Positions 61,724-64,000 of a DNA stretch of 64,000 nucleotides are shown here, one piece after another. How positions within the stretch are numbered: the stretch's first letter is position 1; every line of letters starts with the position of its first letter. Position numbers and translations under genes: made by a program. The DNA comes from Bittarella massiliensis (ex Durand et al. 2017). Lineage in GTDB: Bacteria > Bacillota > Clostridia > Oscillospirales > Ruminococcaceae. The notes beneath the pieces were generated by a model. That model saw only the letters and a list, made by a program, of their open reading frames with translations, ran no database searches and had not been told where the DNA came from. The stretch lies in NCBI RefSeq assembly GCF_017566145.1, contig NZ_JABFCL010000002.1, positions 365,712 to 429,711 of the forward strand, read 5' to 3'.

Positions 61724-63363
61724 TGGGAAATTCCGGGGGAGAGGGGGAAGACAGGGTGGCAAAAAGGAAGCGGCAGGAGGGCCACAGCCCCAAGAGGGCG
61801 GGAACGCCCCTTCAGCGGAGACTGTTTGCCTTCTGCACCGGGATGTCGGGTTTTCTGGTGGTGCTGTTTGCCGTCCTGTTGTTGGCTTTCGGCATCAACG
61901 GCAGCGGACGGGAGGCAGCATACCACTTTGTGGGGGGAGAACTCTCCCACCTCGACAACGAGTTGTCAGCCGATTTGGGCAGGTTATCGGTGCAGGGCAT
62001 CGCCCTTTCAGAGCAGCTCTCGGCCAACGCCGACAGCTTCTGGAGGCGGGCGGGAATGGCTGCTGGAGACTTGCAGAGTCAGCCGCAGCAACTGGAACCC
62101 CTTCTGGCCGCCCAAGTGCAGACGATGAAGGGGATGATCGGACAGGCCCGCTGTAGCGGCGTATTTCTCCTGTTGGACGCCACTGTCAACCCCGCTCTGG
62201 AGGGAGCGGAGAGTTCTCGGGCGGGACTGTTTTTGATCAAGACCCAACCCAGTGCAGTGGATGCGGTGGGTTCTAAGCTCCACTATCTGAGAGGCCCTGC
62301 AGAGATTGCACGGGAAAACGGGGTGGAGTTGCTTGGCCAGTGGCGGATGGAGTTCGACTTGTCAGAGGTAGACTGCTTTAAAGAGGTGATGAATCAGGCC
62401 CGTGAACAGCCGGAAACACCCCTTTCCCGCCTCTACCGATGGAGTGGTCGGGTGAGTCTCAAGGGCAACAGCGGGTCGGGGATTTTGTTGTGTGTCCCTC
62501 TGCGCAGCGAGGACGGAACGGTCTTTGGCGTCTGTGGGTTTGAGATGAGTGATCGCCTGTTCAAGCTGGATTACAGCCCCAACAGCGATGCGTACACCCA
62601 GGCCTTTGCCGCCATCGCCCCGGTGGAAGATGGGGTGTTTCATATTGAGCGGGGGATGATTGCTGGCAACTACTACCTCACTAGCATGCGGATGGAAAGG
62701 CCTCTCTCCATGGCTTTGGAGAGGGAGGGGTTCTTCTGCTACACCGACGGCAGCGACAGGTTTGGGGGGTTGCACAGCGAGTTAAAGCTCTACCCTGACG
62801 ACTCCCCCTACGGGGAGCAAAAGTGGGCGCTGGCGGTGATGTTGCCGCAGACGGTATTGGCGCGAGCAGTCAAAGGGAACAGCAGCTATCTACTGCTGAT
62901 CGTGCTGCTGCTGTTTGGGCTTAGCTTTGTGTCCTCTATCTTTATCAGCCGACGGTACCTCCGACCAGTGACAGAGGCGCTCAATCGCATCAAGAGCAGG
63001 GACTATGGGGTGACGGCCCCCACCCCCTATGTGGAGATCAACGACTTAATGGAATTTTTGGCCCAGCAGGAGGAAGCGCGGGGTCAAGAGGTGGCCGCCG
63101 GCCGCATAACCGGCGAGATGCCACCCCTCTTCGAACAGTTTTTGGGGAATGTAAAGACTCTCTCTAAGGCTGAGCGCAAGGTCTTTGACCTGTATATTGA
63201 AGGGTATCATGCCCAGGAGATCGCGGAGGAGTTGCACCTGTCTATCAACACCATCAAGACCCACAACCGGCGAATATTTGCCAAACTCAATGTGTCCACC
63301 CGAAAGGAACTGCTGGTCTACCTCGACATGATGCGGGAATTGGACATGATCGGGAAGGGGTGA
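61723..63363 (+). CDS. Membrane-spanning LuxR-type regulator
   Basis: A 546-residue protein. The start is ATG 61723 overlapping the upstream stop, or GTG 61756, which has the better ribosome site (GAGGGGG). A basic N-terminus, a first helix (~34-58), a ~330-residue outside sensor region (Cache-like by layout), a second helix (YLLLIVLLLFGLSFVSSIFI) and a HAMP-like stretch lead to the LuxR DNA-binding domain (LSKAERKVFDLYIEGYHAQE, LHLSINTIKTHNRRIFAKL). It works without a separate kinase. Coupling to the binding lipoprotein upstream suggests that ligand binding outside controls transcription inside. Confidence 0.82.
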   Translation: MGNSGGEGEDRVAKRKRQEGHSPKRAGTPLQRRLFAFCTGMSGFLVVLFAVLLLAFGINGSGREAAYHFVGGELSHLDNELSADLGRLSVQGIALSEQLSANADSFWRRAGMAAGDLQSQPQQLEPLLAAQVQTMKGMIGQARCSGVFLLLDATVNPALEGAESSRAGLFLIKTQPSAVDAVGSKLHYLRGPAEIARENGVELLGQWRMEFDLSEVDCFKEVMNQAREQPETPLSRLYRWSGRVSLKGNSGSGILLCVPLRSEDGTVFGVCGFEMSDRLFKLDYSPNSDAYTQAFAAIAPVEDGVFHIERGMIAGNYYLTSMRMERPLSMALEREGFFCYTDGSDRFGGLHSELKLYPDDSPYGEQKWALAVMLPQTVLARAVKGNSSYLLLIVLLLFGLSFVSSIFISRRYLRPVTEALNRIKSRDYGVTAPTPYVEINDLMEFLAQQEEARGQEVAAGRITGEMPPLFEQFLGNVKTLSKAERKVFDLYIEGYHAQEIAEELHLSINTIKTHNRRIFAKLNVSTRKELLVYLDMMRELDMIGKG

Positions 63364-63367
63364 TTTT

Positions 63368-63697
63368 GTGAAGACAAATCTGTCAGAGCGGATGCGAACA
63401 GTGCTGCGGGAACAGGGCCTAAAGCAGGTGGAGTTGGCAGAACAGTTGGGGGTGAGCGCCAACTATATCTCCCTGCTGGTCAACGGCAAGAAGCAGAAGG
63501 TATCCCTCACCCTGGCCAAGCTGATCGAGTCCCTTTACGGTTACCCTGCCGAATGGATTATGGAGGGCGAAGGGGCAGGGAGGAGGGTGGAGTTGCTTCG
63601 CCAGCGCGTCCTCAACCGAGTGCTGGAGATGGGGGTGGAAGACCTGCTCCAACTGCGGGCATTTCTGGAAAAGGAGAAAGAGGGGCCGCACGGTTGA
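63368..63697 (+). CDS. XRE-family transcriptional regulator
   Basis: A 109-residue protein starting at GTG 63368, 4 bp after the LuxR-type gene. Helix-turn-helix: KQVELAEQLGVSANYISLLV. The C-terminal helix (LLQLRAFLEKEKEG) may dimerise. Probably part of the same operon as the binding protein and LuxR-type regulator. Confidence 0.82.
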   Translation: MKTNLSERMRTVLREQGLKQVELAEQLGVSANYISLLVNGKKQKVSLTLAKLIESLYGYPAEWIMEGEGAGRRVELLRQRVLNRVLEMGVEDLLQLRAFLEKEKEGPHG

Positions 63698-63812
63698 AAG
63701 GAAGACGTTTTCTTCTTTGCGGTCAGGGTTGCAATCATTCTGGGGCTGTGATAGACTTTGAAAAGAAAAAGAGAATCGTCCGGGAGTCCGCAAACGGGCT
63801 GAGAGGACACTG
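63698..63812. other. Intergenic stretch before the terminal repeats
   Basis: No gene or regulatory element recognised. Confidence 0.4.
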
Positions 63813-63867
63813 GCGAAAAGTTGTTACCGTGCCATCTGATGGTTTTGCCTTTTGGGCAAAATCGAGG
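63813..63867 (+). repeat. 55-bp direct repeat, copy 1
   Basis: The 55 bases are repeated without a mismatch at 63946-64000, a period of 133 bp. The copy begins GCGAAAAGTTGTTACCGTGC and contains TTTTGCC...GGCAAAA, a hairpin. Confidence 0.9.
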
Positions 63868-63890
63868 TGTTTACACCTCGAAAATCAGAT
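63834..63890. other. Three-way-junction fold in the repeat unit
   Basis: ATCTGAT (63834-63840) pairs with ATCAGAT (63884-63890). Between them are two perfect hairpins: TTTTGCC / GGCAAAA (63843-63861) and TCGAGGTGT / ACACCTCGA (63862-63881). So dense a fold suggests a structured RNA or a recombination/insertion site. Confidence 0.5.
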
Positions 63891-63945
63891 GGGGACACGA
63901 TGGCGACTACTCGTCTCACGGAAGCAGGAGCTAAGGTGAGAAGCA

Positions 63946-64000
63946 GCGAAAAGTTGTTACCGTGCCATCTGATGGTTTTGCCTTTTGGGCAAAATCGAGG
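63946..64000 (+). repeat. 55-bp direct repeat, copy 2 (runs to the window edge)
   Basis: Identical to 63813-63867; since the window ends inside it, the true repeat may be longer and further copies may follow. Confidence 0.9.

Noticed and set aside
63813..64000. CRISPR array
   Set aside because: Two 55-bp repeats with 78 bp between them are too long and too few, and no cas gene is visible.

Overview
The window reads as chromosomal DNA of a GC-rich Clostridia member, most likely an Oscillospiraceae-type gut anaerobe. The reasons are strong Shine-Dalgarno sites, a dimeric-type glycyl-tRNA synthetase, a complete Rnf complex, an AgrC-like kinase with a LytTR regulator, DUF1836, and surface proteins ending in QTG- or NTG-type sorting tails. 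I saw no rRNA, tRNA or CRISPR array.

Left part (1-13 kb): a tyrosine recombinase cut by the window edge sits beside a 233-bp segment bounded by perfect 18-bp inverted repeats. The segment carries a good promoter that points away from the following surface-protein gene, so it looks like a phase-variation switch caught in the OFF position. Next come a kinase/regulator pair, an orphan C-type-lectin/FGE-fold protein resembling diversity-generating-retroelement targets, glyS, a secreted 5'-nucleotidase and an M20 hydrolase.

Middle (13-41 kb): rnfCDGEAB; a membrane XRE regulator; a lipoprotein; alr; a second M20 hydrolase; hflX; a lower-GC patch with a GNAT enzyme and a small membrane protein; and a cysteine desulfurase-thiI-cinA operon whose last gene is an unusual CinA + class B sortase + glucosaminidase fusion. 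Two paralogous amidohydrolases, a beta-helix surface protein, an HD/DUF1836 pair, a hemolysin III protein, uppP and an ATC-hydrolase-like gene follow. The surface proteins at 8.9 kb and 33.2 kb share a promoter and a structured leader. The fusion's sortase is a natural candidate for anchoring the surface proteins.

Right part (41-64 kb): an AT-richer block holds a Cys-containing secreted peptide, apparently frameshifted at a G-tract, followed by four ABC-transporter genes. Then come csoR-copA, with a CopZ-like product that could start inside copA, secA, and a scaffold-like/GGGtGRT pair. Next is a leftward row of nine small genes, mostly zinc-ribbon proteins and lipoproteins, with no function I can name. 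Last are a solute-binding lipoprotein, a membrane-bound LuxR regulator and an XRE regulator. The right edge enters a 133-bp structured direct repeat.

Cross-cutting signals: three promoters share the 12-mer TTGCGAAACCGG exactly at the -35 position with 17-bp spacing, and short G-tracts sit where two reading frames would need to join in two genes.
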